Shown: positions 11,001-37,636 of the stretch, one piece after another | Layout: the number at the start of each line of letters is the position of its first letter | Numbering within the stretch: position 1 is the first letter of the stretch | NCBI GenBank assembly: GCA_024449915.1 | Contig: JAMZAV010003227.1 | Location: 62,001 to 126,000, forward strand | Length of the DNA: 64,000 nucleotides | Direction: 5' to 3' | DNA from: Sweltsa coloradensis | Taxonomy: Eukaryota; Arthropoda; Insecta; Plecoptera; Chloroperlidae | Translations under genes and position numbers: made by a program | The notes under the pieces: generated by a model | Databases searched by the model: none | The model's input: the letters and a program-made list of their open reading frames with translations, nothing else | What the model was told of the DNA's origin: nothing

Positions 11001-12178
11001 ATTTCATATCATCGTTTTTTAAATAATGTTTGTTATTCTTTACAGAAAATAGCGACTTTAGTTTTCGGTTGTCCCGGCCTTGATCCCGGCGACGCCACCA
11101 TTACTTGCAACCACGCTAAAATTGAGAAGAGGTTTGGTCCAGGTCTTGATTGCACAGCCAAGGTTCCCGTGCGGACTCGTGCAAGCTTTGTTAGTTGTCC
11201 ACCAGGCTACGCTCAGGTCGAAGAATACTCCACCATTACCTGCAAGTTCCCGGGTGCCTGGGATAATGACGTCTTCACCTGTGATGGTAATTTAGAAAGA
11301 AAATGGATTTAGAGCGCGTCAACCGTTACGTCATAATGCGCCAGTCTAGCCTAGGAGATATGTGGAGAAAATTTTATGATGAAAAGAGGTTCTCACGTCG
11401 TGGTCGTCATCGTCTTTGTCATCGTTCGTGTTGTAATGGTTATTATGACCTAACGGTTGATGCGCCTTTAATTCAAATAAAAAAAACTGTTACTATCTAG
11501 AAAGATTAATGCCCATTCTTCAAATGTTTATGATTTTCTTTAAAAAATATTCTTTTTTTATTTCCAGTCATACCAACAACTGTGACAACTACGACAGTAT
11601 TGACAACAACAGTTACTAATAAAACCACTTTGGCCCCAACAACAAAACCGACCTCGAACACAACAATTCCTTCTAACTCAACCAAGCCTGCCAACACAAC
11701 TCTAGCTACCAACACAACAAAGATTACCAACACGACTCAAGCTACCAACACAACAAAGATTACCAACACGACCACGCTAGCCGGTAATACCTCGTCGGCA
11801 ACTACAACAGTTATCAATGGGACGAGTGTTTCTACATCATTGGCCACCACCACCGCTACAACATTGACAACTACGACACCGACAACTACGTCACCGACAA
11901 CTACAACACCGACAACTACGACGCCGACAACAACCCCCACCACGACAACCCCTACCACGACAACCACAACGACAACCACCCCTCAGACCGATGCTCCTAC
12001 GACAACTACATCCACGGAAAGTGCGACTGGTTCTACTTCGGTGGATACGACGACATCGCCGTATTGGGCGACTACCTCCGGAGAGACGAGCAGATCAAGG
12101 TCATACACCCAGAGCTGGGGGTGGGATTCACGTAATAGAGACAACTGGCGGGGGGATTCGCGTAATAGGGATGTTTAA
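3183..12178 (+). CDS. Gene A: secreted sushi-like/mucin protein lacking the lectin domain
   Basis: Four exons: 3183-3224, 4278-4376, 11046-11286 and 11568-12178, about 330 residues. Residues 1-14 (MRTLRILTFVFICM) are a hydrophobic signal peptide. Residues 15-47 are a linker of unknown function. Residues 48-127 are a six-cysteine domain containing GCPGLDPGDATITC, SFVSCPPGY and ITCKFPGAWDNDVFTCD, which resembles the second half of a sushi/CCP repeat. Residues 128 onward are Thr-rich and mucin-like, with several N-x-T sequons, ending in a DSRNRD-repeat tail. The first ATG precedes the hydrophobic core. All three splice junctions keep frame and match the sister genes in phase. Unlike genes C and D it stops inside the mucin exon and no lectin exons follow before gene C. 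Intron 2 is swollen by nested transposons. A secreted, O-glycosylated product is likely; its ligand is unknown. Confidence 0.75.
3466..3790 (+). repeat. Interspersed repeat, copy 1 of 3
   Basis: A block running from ctaaagcgtcgtaagaggcc to a gtgacgtcatctgaagctct-type end recurs at 37637-37945 (+) and, inverted, at 36880-37160. It has no coding capacity. The three dispersed copies make it a non-autonomous element of unknown class. It lies in gene A intron 1. Confidence 0.6.
4278..4376 (+). CDS. Gene A exon 2 (linker)
   Basis: The exon is 99 bases, phase 0-0, acceptor cataG and donor CAG|GTAAGG. Its C-terminal KSVKASMQ lines up with KPIKTSHQ, KPVKASAQ and KPVKTYVQ of genes C, D and E; the rest has diverged. 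Confidence 0.68.
5299..5717 (+). repeat. tRNA-derived SINE (family S2), full length
   Basis: It starts with a tRNA-like head (gctcgttggtcttgtggtta) and carries a B box GGTTCGATTCC at 5351-5361. A roughly 300-base body follows. It ends with the stem-loop ATCAGTTATATAACTGA and an AT-rich tail. A near-identical copy lies at 62995-63410 and fragments at 33120, 44935 (inverted), 49345 and 61735 (inverted). The 3' stem-loop resembles the ends of LINEs here, so a LINE partner very probably mobilised it. It sits in gene A intron 2. Confidence 0.82.
6985..7065 (+). repeat. LINE 3'-end fragment with terminal stem-loop
   Basis: Contains tcctcctttttaaatcagtt, then the hairpin ATCAGTTTTTATAACTGA and gaataggata. 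Sister fragments are at 14990-15105 (+) and 37190-37290 (-). Severe 5' truncation that keeps the same 3' end is typical of non-LTR retrotransposition. Confidence 0.55.
7918..8003 (+). repeat. SINE family S1, 5' part of a split copy
   Basis: The tRNA-like head (agtgttggctcgagcgttaa, then gactctcattcggaaggtct) stops at gcaatcctgactgta. The same 15 bases restart at 10838-10852 and the SINE body continues there to about 10985. This half and that half are one SINE interrupted by a later insertion. Confidence 0.8.
8003..8074. repeat. (TAA)n microsatellite, 5' of Dong-type LINE
   Basis: About 72 bases of TAA repeats, broken once (aatataat). They directly precede a Dong-type LINE body. They are probably the target array, itself part of the tail of the inverted S1 SINE at 10575-10837. 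Confidence 0.85.
8075..10545 (+). mobile_element. Dong/R4-type LINE, 5'-truncated and frameshifted
   Basis: Reverse-transcriptase motifs run in order: SKYRPITCLPTIYKI, EEQKGCCKNSQGCKEQL, VNYIDYKKAFDSTPP, RGIFQGDSLSALWFCLSL and HLFYMDDLKLYAS with a YMDD active site. A C-x2-C-x8-H-x4-C knuckle follows (CRKCSAKGETIEHIISGC, 9690-9745). Then comes a PD-(D/E)xK restriction-like endonuclease core, RPDLIIIDKKK...LIDVAIP. This domain order and TAA-array insertion are those of the R4/Dong clade. Long open frames remain at 8853-9374 and 9600-10253, but at least three frameshifts break the ORF near 8410, 8690 and 9375. The 3' UTR ends ccaataaaataataataat. It is dead and lies in gene A intron 2. Confidence 0.85.
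10575..10837 (-). repeat. SINE family S1, inverted copy
   Basis: Read on the minus strand, it begins ACCGACAGTGTTGGCTCGAG. It has a B box in GGTCCCGGGTTCAAATCCCG, a body with a conserved TGCAAGGGTTTGAGTCC, and ends CTTCCCACAAAAATTATGAT in an AT-rich (ATT)n tail. It inserted into another S1 copy, giving the 15-bp duplication at 7989-8003 and 10838-10852. Confidence 0.82.
10838..10985 (+). repeat. SINE family S1, 3' part of the split copy
   Basis: It starts with the duplicated gcaatcctgactgta and continues as the S1 body (gttgtcctttatcgttgtgg, then cctcttcaacagccctcggg) to ctgggctgatttcccac, matching the 3' end of the other S1 copies. It ends about 60 bases before gene A exon 3. Confidence 0.75.
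11046..11286 (+). CDS. Gene A exon 3 (six-cysteine sushi-like domain)
   Basis: The exon is 241 bases, phase 0-1, identical in length to the exons at 27859 and 42123. It holds six cysteines: GCPG, ITC, LDC, SCPPG, TCKF, FTCD. The block V-x-S-C-P-P-G-Y...ITCKFPG-W-D...C follows the later half of a CCP module. The ITC here lacks the N-glycosylation sequon that genes C and D have at NITC. Confidence 0.82.
11312..11470. mobile_element. Foldback MITE filling gene A intron 3
   Basis: Inverted ends gcgcgtcaaccgttacgtca (11313) and ttatgacctaacggttgatg (11443) enclose a short non-coding core. Related copies with the same ends and core (tctttgtcatcgttcgt) are at 39507-39735 and, inverted, 52903-53150. 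The insertion makes up most of this 281-base intron. Confidence 0.65.
11568..12178 (+). CDS. Gene A exon 4 (mucin-like, terminal)
   Basis: Enters in phase 1 after tttccag and runs 203 codons to TAA. The first 170 residues are mostly Thr with Asn, Pro, Ala and Ser and include TNTTKITNTT-type repeats. They should be heavily O-glycosylated. At 12080-12082, where the mucin exons of genes C and D end in G|GT, this copy reads GGA and continues into a basic, Ser/Arg/Trp-rich tail with two DSRNRD units. This suggests read-through into former intron sequence. Confidence 0.75.
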
Positions 12179-12642
12179 CCCTTTACAGGATCCCAACATT
12201 TTGTTTTCTCTTTTTTATAGATATTTTTCCTTGATCTTGTGCTGATTTTGCTTTACAAATTGACAAAACAATGAGTTTATTTTAAAAAAATATGATTTTT
12301 TTGCGATTTTTCCATAATTTTTCCTTTTTATTACATGATCAATTTGGATCGACTACAGGCAAATAAAATATCCGGGGCATCCCGGAAATTTGTTTATTTT
12401 GTTTTTATACAAAATTTTATTTTGAAACTATTATTAAAATCATTCTAATCATTAGAATTTAGTTGGGAAAAATTCTACCAATTCCGAACAAAACAAAGCA
12501 GCTTTTTACCCAGGTTCAAAAGAATGAAAATTTGGCAGATACAATTGTGTAGCTTTTGGAAAGGGGTGGTAAATATGTTTCCCATTAAAATAAAATAAAT
12601 ACTATAACAAATAATCAATATTGATTTTAGGATATGGAATAC

Positions 12643-12925
12643 ACTAGGGAAACGCCAAAGTCGTTGTTAAACGAGTGAGTGAGCCATGTGTTAAGTACCC
12701 GATTACATTACTTTTCTTCCCCCTACCTTGGGCCTACCTAGCCTATCATAGGCTAGAGAGGCGCATTATGACCTTACAGTTGACGCGCCCGTCCCCGTAT
12801 ACCAACTAAACTTTAAAAACTATTATTTATACGAATATAATTATCAAACTTAAATGCAAATGTTCCCGGGTACTCACCACATGACTCGCTCACTCGTCTC
12901 ACTACGACTTTGGCGTTTCCCTAGT
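12643..12925. mobile_element. Helitron-type non-autonomous segment with inverted CTAG ends
   Basis: Left end ACTAGGGAAACGCCAAAGTC and right end GACTTTGGCGTTTCCCTAGT are mirror images for about 40 bases, including gagtgagtgag. The right end looks like a Helitron 3' terminus: a short GC stem, then CTAG followed by T. A sister copy lies at 33694-33971. It has no coding capacity. Confidence 0.7.
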
Positions 12926-14115
12926 CTACTTGGCTAAAGCGCCCTTGTAGCCGAAATGTGAAAGAAGTGAGTTCAATTCCCCGGTCGGGAAAGATTTTGT
13001 AATTTCTAGATTGTATTTCAAAAATAATTGAACATGATTTGAAATGCATAATATAACGCAGTGTTGTCCATCATCTGTGGCAATAGGGCCTACTATGGTA
13101 AACATAGCCAGTACGAAATACGTGAAAATATTGCAAGGTTTACTCAATCTACGAGCGAATTTTGTGGGTACCTTGACGTGCAACATTCGACAGACCTTGC
13201 ATGGGCACGGCATTTCACGGCCAGGCGAATAATAAAACAAAAAATATATTTTCAAAATCTAAAACATTGTACCCGATTACATTACTTTTCCTCCCCCTAC
13301 CTTAGGCCTACCAAGCCTATCATAGGCTAGAGAGGCGCATTATGACCTTACTACAGTTGACGCGTCCGTCCCCGTATGCCAACTAAACTTTAAAAAACTA
13401 TTATTTATACGAATATAATTATCAAACTTAAATGCATATGTTCCCGGGTACTCACCACATGACTCTCTCACTCGTCTAACTACGACTTTGGCGTTTCCCT
13501 GGTCTAGTTGGCTAAAGCGCCCTTATAGCCGAAATATGGGAGACGTGGGTTCAATCCCTGGTCGGGAAAGATTTTGTAATTTCGAGATTGTATTTAAAAA
13601 ATTATTAAACATGTTTTGAAATGCATATAACGCAGTGAAGTCCATCATCTGTGGCAATAGGGCCTACTATGGTAAACATAGCCAGTACGAAATACGTGAA
13701 AACATTGCAAGGTTTACTCAATCTACGAGCGGAATTTGGGGGTACTTTGACTTAAAACATTCGACAGACCTTGAATGGACACGGCATTTCACTGCCAGGT
13801 AAATAAAAAACAAAAAATATCTTTTCAAAATCTAAAACATTGTCGTTAAAATAATTTCATAACATTGGAAGTCTATTTTTCAGTTTATTATTTCTTGTAT
13901 GTTTAATAAATCGCAATGAATCTTGCTGATTTTGTTAGCAGTTCTCAATAAACTCGTACCGGATGTCCGTTTAAAATTTCAGCGCAATCTGTTCAGCGAT
14001 TCGGCTGATTTTTAACGTACACACACACACACACACACACGCACGCACGCAGAAAAACAATAAGGTCCGTTTAAGTCGAATGGAAATCACTACGTTCGCT
14101 ACGCTCACTCGTTCA
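12926..14115 (+). repeat. Tandemly duplicated tRNA-like repeat joined to the Helitron-type element
   Basis: After the CTAGT end comes a tRNA-like head (ttggctaaagcgcccttgta, B box near gagttcaattcccc) and a body to about 13265. From 13272 the sequence restarts at a point equal to 12697, giving a second copy about 575 bases downstream. That copy continues through another tRNA-like head at 13503-13570 and an AC microsatellite at 14018-14050 to ctcactcgttcaataa. The copy at 33972-34555 has the same order once. One composite non-autonomous element with an internal duplication is the simplest reading. Confidence 0.6.
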
Positions 14116-14159
14116 ATAAATAATCAATATTTAATTAAATCTAGAGATTTAATAAACCA

Positions 14160-14235
14160 TCCTTACCGGGGTTCGAACCCGCGTCTCCCAAATTTTAGGT
14201 AAGCGTCTTGGGAAACTATATACCACCAAGACGGT
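14160..14235 (-). repeat. tRNA-like SINE head, minus strand
   Basis: On the minus strand the sequence reads GTTACCGTCTTGGTGGTATA and later GGGTTCGAACCCCGGTAAGG, a good B box. The variable region is too long for a normal tRNA. It is a SINE head from a third tRNA-like family. Confidence 0.45.
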
Positions 14236-14530
14236 AACTCAATAATTTATTTGTAGGTGCGTTATACATGTGAACTGATGTTAAAACATCATCTGTTGGT
14301 ACGTCCAACTCTGCGTTGGGTCGGCGTAGAAGATTGATCTCTTCATCTTCTTCTGTCCTGCCACCACTCTTCCCAGTCCACAACATTCCAGTCTCCTCAT
14401 CGCTGTGCCACATATTTCCTCACACTATTCTGCCATAGTTGTCGTGGTATTCCCCTTGGTCTCCTACCTGGAATTCCTTTCCATCCCTTTGACATATCCA
14501 AACCGCTTAAATCTTCTCTCTCAAATTCGC
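14235..14530 (-). pseudogene. Probable LINE C-terminal relic
   Basis: Minus-strand frames give short pieces such as ETKGIPRQLWQNSVRKYVAQR-like and WWQDRRRWRDQS-like segments. Such W/R-rich patterns are common after the RT domain of some LINEs. Frames are broken several times. Clade and borders cannot be set. Confidence 0.3.
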
Positions 14531-14989
14531 TCAATACTATTTGATCTTGAATTTACTAATTTTTTATTCGGTCCCATCTGGTCTTACCTACAATGCTAAA
14601 ACTCCACGTCCACAAACACATAATTAATTTACAAACAAATTATTTTAATACAACAACTTTTGATATTGAAATAGTTGATGTGCTGTGATTATCATATCCT
14701 AAAAATCCGTTCCAAGCGAATACATTTAATAAATGAGATAATGTCAATCGATTCAAAACATTTTACAGTGATGCATCCGTCTACATTTTATTAAAGGACT
14801 GTTATTCGTGTCACGATGTCCATGGAGATATGTATATTATTAAGCTTTATTGCATACTTTAAAAAATCAACCTTCGGAAAATTTTTATTTTTTTATGATG
14901 TCCATTCCAAATTTTTGAATATACATTTTTAATCGGTTTTCCAATATATTGTTAGATTAACTACACTGATGTAAAATTTTAATTTTTAT

Positions 14990-15105
14990 GATGTATTTAA
15001 TTTCTGTTTATTGTTGTGTGCATTTATGTAATCTTCGTTATATTTTTTGTTCTCCTTTGTAAATCAGTTTTTATAACTGAATAGGATAGACGTTAAATAA
15101 ATAAA
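14990..15105 (+). repeat. LINE 3'-end fragment with terminal stem-loop
   Basis: Contains ttctcctttgtaaatcagtt, the ATCAGTTTTTATAACTGA hairpin, then aggatagacgttaaataaat. This is the same 3' end as at 6985-7065. No coding part is left. Confidence 0.55.
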
Positions 15106-15531
15106 ACTTAAGAGGATATTATAGGACATGCGTTATAAGCTAAATCATGTTAGAGCTCGGCCGACTGACACCACAGATGTTTGACATTTTTGGTAGTTTT
15201 ATAATCTACAGTAACACTTTTTTTCTTAAATTAATAATAATTTTTAAAAAATCATTATTTTGTATTTTGTTGAAAAGTCCAAAATTTACTATATTCGTGA
15301 CTTGATCATGACTTTTTGACAAAAATTATTAAAAATCTATCTCTAGTGCTGTCTATGTATGCTTTATTGAAAACTATGTTGAGTTTCATCTTATGTCGGA
15401 TGCTTCCTGGCTGAGCGAATAATGTCCTATTCCCTCCCTCGTACTGAGATATCAGTCATCACTACAGCCTTCTACGCTATGACGAAGTTGATTTGTAGGT
15501 GTTAACCTCCAACTTTCTTATAAGCTCACAC

Positions 15532-15575
15532 CACAGATAATAGAGTACACTACGTAGTGTACTCTGTTATCTGTG
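15532..15575. mobile_element. 44-bp palindromic micro-insertion with 7-bp TSD (copy 2)
   Basis: Arms CACAGATAATAGAGTACACT and AGTGTACTCTGTTATCTGTG face each other around TACGTA-type symmetry (one mismatch in 22 bp). Exact 7-bp direct repeats CTCACAC flank it at 15525-15531 and 15576-15582. The outer 16 bases of each arm equal those of the 230-259 copy; this copy has 14 extra central bases. Confidence 0.72.
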
Positions 15576-15986
15576 CTCACACAGTAAATTAGTTGCACCG
15601 CGGTTGTATTCATCCCGTCTAAAATAATCATTCCTGAAAGTATTTGCAATATTAGTTTTGGACTTAATTCTGTTATTTTTAACTTACTTAAATTGAACTG
15701 TTATTTTTTTTTATTATAAAATTTAAAAAGAATAGACATATTCAGATATTGTAACCAACATCAAATACCTGTTCTGACTTGTTTTATTTACATAATTCTA
15801 AAATTAGCTGAAATTAAAAATTAATATATTGTTTTGAAAACTCTACAAAGCATTCAATAATTCATAGTTCAGTTTTTTTGTAAATATATCACATTTTTTA
15901 CATGATAATATTTAGAAGTGACATGTTACATGGTAAGTATAAATAAAATAAAAGGTCTACATTGCACTGTATAGGATGGCAAGTAA

Positions 15987-16636
15987 ACTAGGAAAACGCT
16001 TAAGTCCCGCCGCGTTGATGGATGAACGTAATTTTTTTAAACGAAAAAAGCGTAAAATTGTGATTTTTTTAATAGATCATTTTTCGATTACGCTCAAATT
16101 TCACACGAAAATATTAACTCATAAAATTAAAGTTCTGTGAAAAAATCATTACAATCGGATAAAGCATGTAGGTTTTATTCGTCGAAGAAATGTTAAAAAT
16201 TGAAAAAAATCGTTAAAATTGCGATTATCATGAGAAATAATTTTTCGATTGCGCTCAAATTTCACACGAATATATTAATTCATAAAATTCAGGTTCGGTG
16301 AAAAAATCAATACAATGGGATAAAGCATGTAGGTGTTATAAGTCGAAGAATTTTTTTAAAAATCGAAAAAAATCGTAAAATTGCGATTTTCATGAGAAAT
16401 AATTTTTTGATCGTTTTTTCCCCCCGTGCAGTTCTTCGTTTAGAGATTTCACAGACCTCCATCAAATTTAATCGCAATTGGAGTATTGGTTTAGCCGGAA
16501 TCGTGTTCACAGACACACAAAAATACAAAAAAAAAAAGAAAGAAAGAAAAAAAAAACATTCCGGATTTTTTTCTCCAGTGTAGTGAAATGGAATCTTCGC
16601 TTCGCTCGCTACGCTCGCTACGCTCATCCAAATAAC
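15987..16636 (-). mobile_element. Helitron-type non-autonomous element
   Basis: Left end ACTAGGAAAACGCTTAAGTC then cgccgcgttgatggatga; right end cgctcgctacgctcatcc. Both ends match the termini of the 50651-58817 composite. Internally a roughly 125-base motif (cgattgcgctcaaatttcac, then a cttataacac/tttatcc-like block) repeats two to three times. Because the CTAG end is the Helitron 3' end, the element is read on the minus strand. Non-coding. Confidence 0.65.
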
Positions 16637-17117
16637 ATCCACCAATCAAAATCAAAACTTTCATCTCAATCTACTTTAAATTTAAAGTTTACAAATTTGG
16701 CCAATCATAGATACATTCAGCAAACAGTATGGATCTAACATTGCAACGAAATATTTTGCCATCAAGTGTAACCCCATTTTTTCAGTGAAAGATTTATTCT
16801 TATTTTTAAAGGGGCAATTTTTTTTACATGTATGGCTGTTTGTTATATCTTGTAAAACTTGGTGCGTGTGGTTATCAAATTAGTTTTTTTACATACTTGG
16901 GATTTTTTAAAAAGTGCTAAAACATTCAATTAAAATGCTATGAATAATTAAAATCTGCAAATGAAACGGGTTAGGGTGTCCAAATAACATCTTATACTGC
17001 ATTTAAAGTTTTGCTTAGTGTAGGTGCCGAGTACATAAAAGTGATCCCTTATTAAGGCCAGCCCCGTATTTTGATCCCATGGGTCACCAGAAACATCCTG
17101 TATCATCCATGTTGAAG

Positions 17118-19066
17118 TGCAGTCAACTAGAAAACCGCGCGTCATCGGACGTCGTGGCTTCAACCTGAGAATGACAACGGCCCGACGGGGCAGATAGAAT
17201 TTTTTATATCGGAGAGTAACTAGAAAACCCCGCGTATCGGACGTCTGGTTTCATTCTAACCCTGAGACATGACCCGCGCAGACGGACAGATAGAAGCTTT
17301 GCATATCGGGGAGTCAACTAGAAAACCGCGCGTCATCGGACGTCGTGGTTCATTCTAACCCTGAGACATGACAACGCGGGAGCAACTAAAAACCCGCGTC
17401 ATCGGACGCGGGTTAAACCCTGAGACATGACAACGCGCAGACGGACAGATAGAAGCTTTGCATATCGGAGAGCAAATAAAAACCGCGCGTCATCGGGCGT
17501 GTGGTTTATTTTAACCCTGAGAATGACAAGCGCAGAGGACAGTAGAAGCTTTGCATTCGGAGGTCGACTAAAAACCCCGCGTCATCGGACGTCGTGTTCA
17601 TTCTAACCCCGAACATGACAACGCGCAGACGGACAGATAGGAACTTTTTATATCGGAGAGTCAACAGAAAACGGCGTATCGGGCGTCGTGGTTCATTTAA
17701 ACCAGACATGAAAACGCGCAGCGGACAGATATAAAGCTTTGCAATCGGAGAGTCAAATAGAAAAACCCCGCGTCTCGGACGTCGTGGTTCATTCAACCCC
17801 AACAGAAACGCGCAGACGGACAGATAAAGCTTTGCAATCGGGGAGTAACTAGAAAAAGCGGCACGGACTCTGGTTCATTCTAACCCGAGACATGACAAGC
17901 GCAGACGGGCGATAAAAGCTTTTATATCGGAAGAACTAGAAAAACCCCGGGGCATCGGACGTCGTGGTTTATTTTTACCCCAACAGACAACGCCAGACGG
18001 AAGATAGAACTTTGATTCGGAGAGTCAACTAGAAAACCCCGCGTCACGGACGTCGTGGTTCTTTTAACCCTGAGACATGACAAAAGCGCAACGGGCAGAT
18101 AAAAGCTTTTCATATCGGAGAGTCGACTAGAAAACCGGGCCCTCACGGGCGTCGGGTTCATTCTAACCCTGAGACTGACAACGCGCGAGGGCAGAAAAAG
18201 CTTTGCTATCGGGGAGTCAAAAGAAAAAAAGCGCTCATCGGACGTCGTGGTTCATTTTAACCCCGAGACTGAAACCGCAGACGGACAGATAGAAGTTTTT
18301 ATATCGGAGAGCAACTAGAAAAGCGCGTCATCGGACGTTTGTGGTTCTCTAACCTGAACATGAAAAACGCGAGACGGGGCAGATAGAAAACTTTGGATTC
18401 GGAGAGTCGACTAAAAACGCGGTCATCGGACGTCTGTTATTTAACCCCGGGAATGACAACGCGAGACGGGGCAGATAGGCTTTGCATATCGGAGAGTAAC
18501 TAGAAACCGCGCGCATCGGGCCGTGGTTCATTCTAACCCCGAGACAGAAAACTCGCAGATGGACGATAGAAGCTTTGCATATGGGAGTGACTAGAAAACC
18601 CCGCGTCATCGGACGTCGTGGGTTCATTCTAACCTGAGACTGACAACGCGCAGACGGGGCAGATAGAAAAACTTTGCATATCGGGGGGTCGATAGAAAAC
18701 CGCGCGCATCGGGGGCGCGTGGTTCATTCTAACCCCGAGACTGAAACGCGCGACGGACGATGAATTTTGGGGTATCGGGGAGTCAACTAAAAACCGGGTA
18801 CGGACGTCGTGGTTATTTTAACCCCGAGAATGACAACGCGCAGACGGCAGATAGAACTTTTCATTCGGAGAGTCAACTAGAAAACCCCGGCGTATCGGGG
18901 TGGGGGTTCTTCAACCCTGAGACAGACAACGCCAGACGGAAGATAGAAAAGCTTTGCATACGGAGAGTCGACTAGAAAACGCGCGTCATCGGACGTCTGG
19001 TTCATTCTAAACCCCCAGAAAGACAACGCGCAGACGGACAGATAGAAGCTTTGCATATCGGAGAGT
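17118..19066. repeat. Satellite array, about 21 units of about 93-100 bp
   Basis: Each unit reads roughly gagtcaactagaaaaccgcg, then tcatcggacgtcgtggttca, ttctaaccctgagacatgac, aacgcgcagacggacagata and gaagctttgcatatcg. I counted 21 recurrences of the ctagaaaa landmark. Units differ mostly by small deletions and by shortened or lengthened homopolymers rather than substitutions. The array ends about 400 bases upstream of gene C. Short open frames in it are meaningless. Confidence 0.9.
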
Positions 19067-19472
19067 TAGTTATATCGTTCTTTAGGTCTGTGCGTCATAA
19101 AACGTTTACATTTATAGATTTTTTGTTAATAAACCAACTTGATTGTAATACCCGTGCGTCACACACAGGAAAACACATTTCAATGCAATGTACGGGAAGC
19201 GTAGAATATAAAAATTATTGATCTGAACCGATTAAATAATAAATATCCGATCAAATCGAAAACTGTTTCTAAATGATACGATTTATGTATCCATACAATA
19301 TTTTCCCAAGTGCAGCATCCGCCGACAACTTTGAAAGGCATGGATGCCCACTGCTGATGAGTTGAGCGTCATCGTTAAACTTTTTTAAAAATAGAAACTG
19401 CTTTAAAGCACCGAGTAATGGTTATTAGGAGGCAGTTGGCATTAGAGTTGCTTAAAACTTTAAGAAGCCATC

Positions 19473-35605
<16,133 letters not shown>

Positions 35606-36879
35606 ATGAACAAGAAATAACAAAAATAAAATTCACTCGTTTGAATCACTGTTGTAATTAATTTTAACTCGTATGCACATTAAAAATGGAGTGATTATCA
35701 AATGGTGACTAATTATTTAAAAGCTGGATAACATTATTAAATCTAATTTAATGTATAATAATTTAACAACTTAAAGGTAAATATTTTATGGATGTACAAA
35801 TTTAACGCCAAATAAAAAATTCAACACACTGCAACTAATAAATAAATTGTAATGGGTTTTTACAGACTGAAACACATTTTTCAGTTTAATGCAATACCAC
35901 CTTTAAAACTCCTAAATTCACTCGCAAAGATTGATCATGAGTAAATGTCAGCAACAAGCAATGTCAGTCAGACGCGAATAATGTGAAAGATTTTCTAATC
36001 TTTGAGGTTTAGTTGAGTTGAGGTTGAGTTCGTTTAGTGCAAAACTAAAGAGATATTTTACACGTACATACAACAATGAATGGGCCAAGTCAATAACTGA
36101 CCAAGTTACAAAGACCACATTCTGAGATAAATAGATAAAACTACATAACGCAGCAAATTTTCAATTTAAAAGCATACAAAGTTGCACACTACTTACCCTA
36201 AGATACCTAACAATATATTATTTTAGGATTTTAATTTTTTTGAATTTACTTTTCCTGGAAAAAAATCGGGAATATTTTTTACTTGGTCAGTTATTGACTT
36301 GAGGTTGTCACTTGGGCATGCCTTTTCCATCAACCCCTTTGCAGCTACATATCAATAAACTATCACGTCACTTGAAAAATAAATGTAAAAAATAAAAATA
36401 TATATGTACATAAATATTTTTAAAATTTTACCCAAAATATATATATTTTTTAAATTTTACCCAAAATATATTATTATATCTTAGGCCTAAATTATTTGTT
36501 TGACAATATAAAATAAGACTAGGAGAGGAGGAGGATTAATGTAGTTAATATCTACATAAGCAGTCCCATGATCGCCAACCTCATTGCAAGAAATGAAATG
36601 ACCAAGTAACACGTACTTGGTCAGTTACTGCCTTGAGCCAAGTTTTCATCGCCTGGTAAATGGCTAATAACTGCTCGAACTTGGGTGTTTCTTGCATTAA
36701 TGTGATGCCCCTATCCCTAGAGAATATAATGGCGGTCCTAACTCATTTGCGCATTTTTTGTAACTTGGGGACTTATTGACTTGGCCCATTCTGTGTTAAG
36801 CACTACCTCCTAGATGCTATTCGTAGCGAGGAGGCCCGAGTAGGATCTAGGAGGCAGGGGGTGAAGAAGGGGTGCGAGA

Positions 36880-37160
36880 GTTTCAGAATATCACGTCACA
36901 CCGACTAGTGGGGGAAAAATACATTGACGCCATCTAAACACATGTTAAAAGATTGAATTTTACTGAAGATTCCTCAAAGCTACATAACAATTGGCAGTTC
37001 AAACCAATCAAATATGTTATATTATTATTATATCTGTTGTTAATGTTTTATCAAGAAAACAATTGGAAATTGAAGCTCTGATCTTTTCAAAAACAATTAA
37101 AAGTTAAGCCGTGAAAAGCAGGTCCAAGGCTATGCCAGCTGGTCATTTTCGACGTTTTTT
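36880..37160 (-). repeat. Interspersed repeat, copy 2 (inverted)
   Basis: Reverse complement of the 3466-3790 block, recognisable by cacgtcacaccgactagtgg and tatgccagctggtcattttc. With 37637-37945 it forms an inverted pair. Matching aggaggccc at 36828 and ggcctcctt at 37942 may be the outer ends. Confidence 0.55.
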
Positions 37161-37189
37161 TAAAAAATATTTATTTGTGTTTTTAACGT

Positions 37190-37290
37190 CTATACTATTC
37201 AGTTAAAAAACTGATTTACAAGGAGGACAAGTAAACAAATTAGCCAGAAGCAGACACAACAATAAACTTTAGTTAAGTAAATATTTGAAA
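37190..37290 (-). repeat. LINE 3'-end fragment
   Basis: The minus strand shows TTGTCCTCCTTGTAAATCAG followed by the TTTTTTAACTGAATAG hairpin and a TAAA-rich tail. It is the third copy of the 6985 type. Confidence 0.5.
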
Positions 37291-37636
37291 TACTAAACAA
37301 TAATGTATTTAAACACAATAATTTTGGTAACAAATTCAAAAAGGATATTAAATTATTTAATAAATGAACCAAATATAAAAAGGGGTAGGGGGAGAAGAAA
37401 AGAAAAGGGGGAAAAAAGAGAAAAAAGAATCATCAAAATAGAAAAACGAATGGAAAAAAACTAATTTGTTAGACGATCCCACTCAAACGAATATTTGACA
37501 TATTTGACAAAAAGTATTTCAATATTACTGGAAGAATTAGCTATCAGATATATTGAAATTTTGCGGGGTACACAATTTTAAATCAGTGTAGGCGATGAAA
37601 AAGTTAGTAGATACTTTTTGTCAGCCACGAAACAAT

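Noticed and set aside
17118..19066. Possible CRISPR-like array
   Set aside because: The whole unit of about 95 bases repeats with no unique spacers, and the DNA is animal. It is a satellite.
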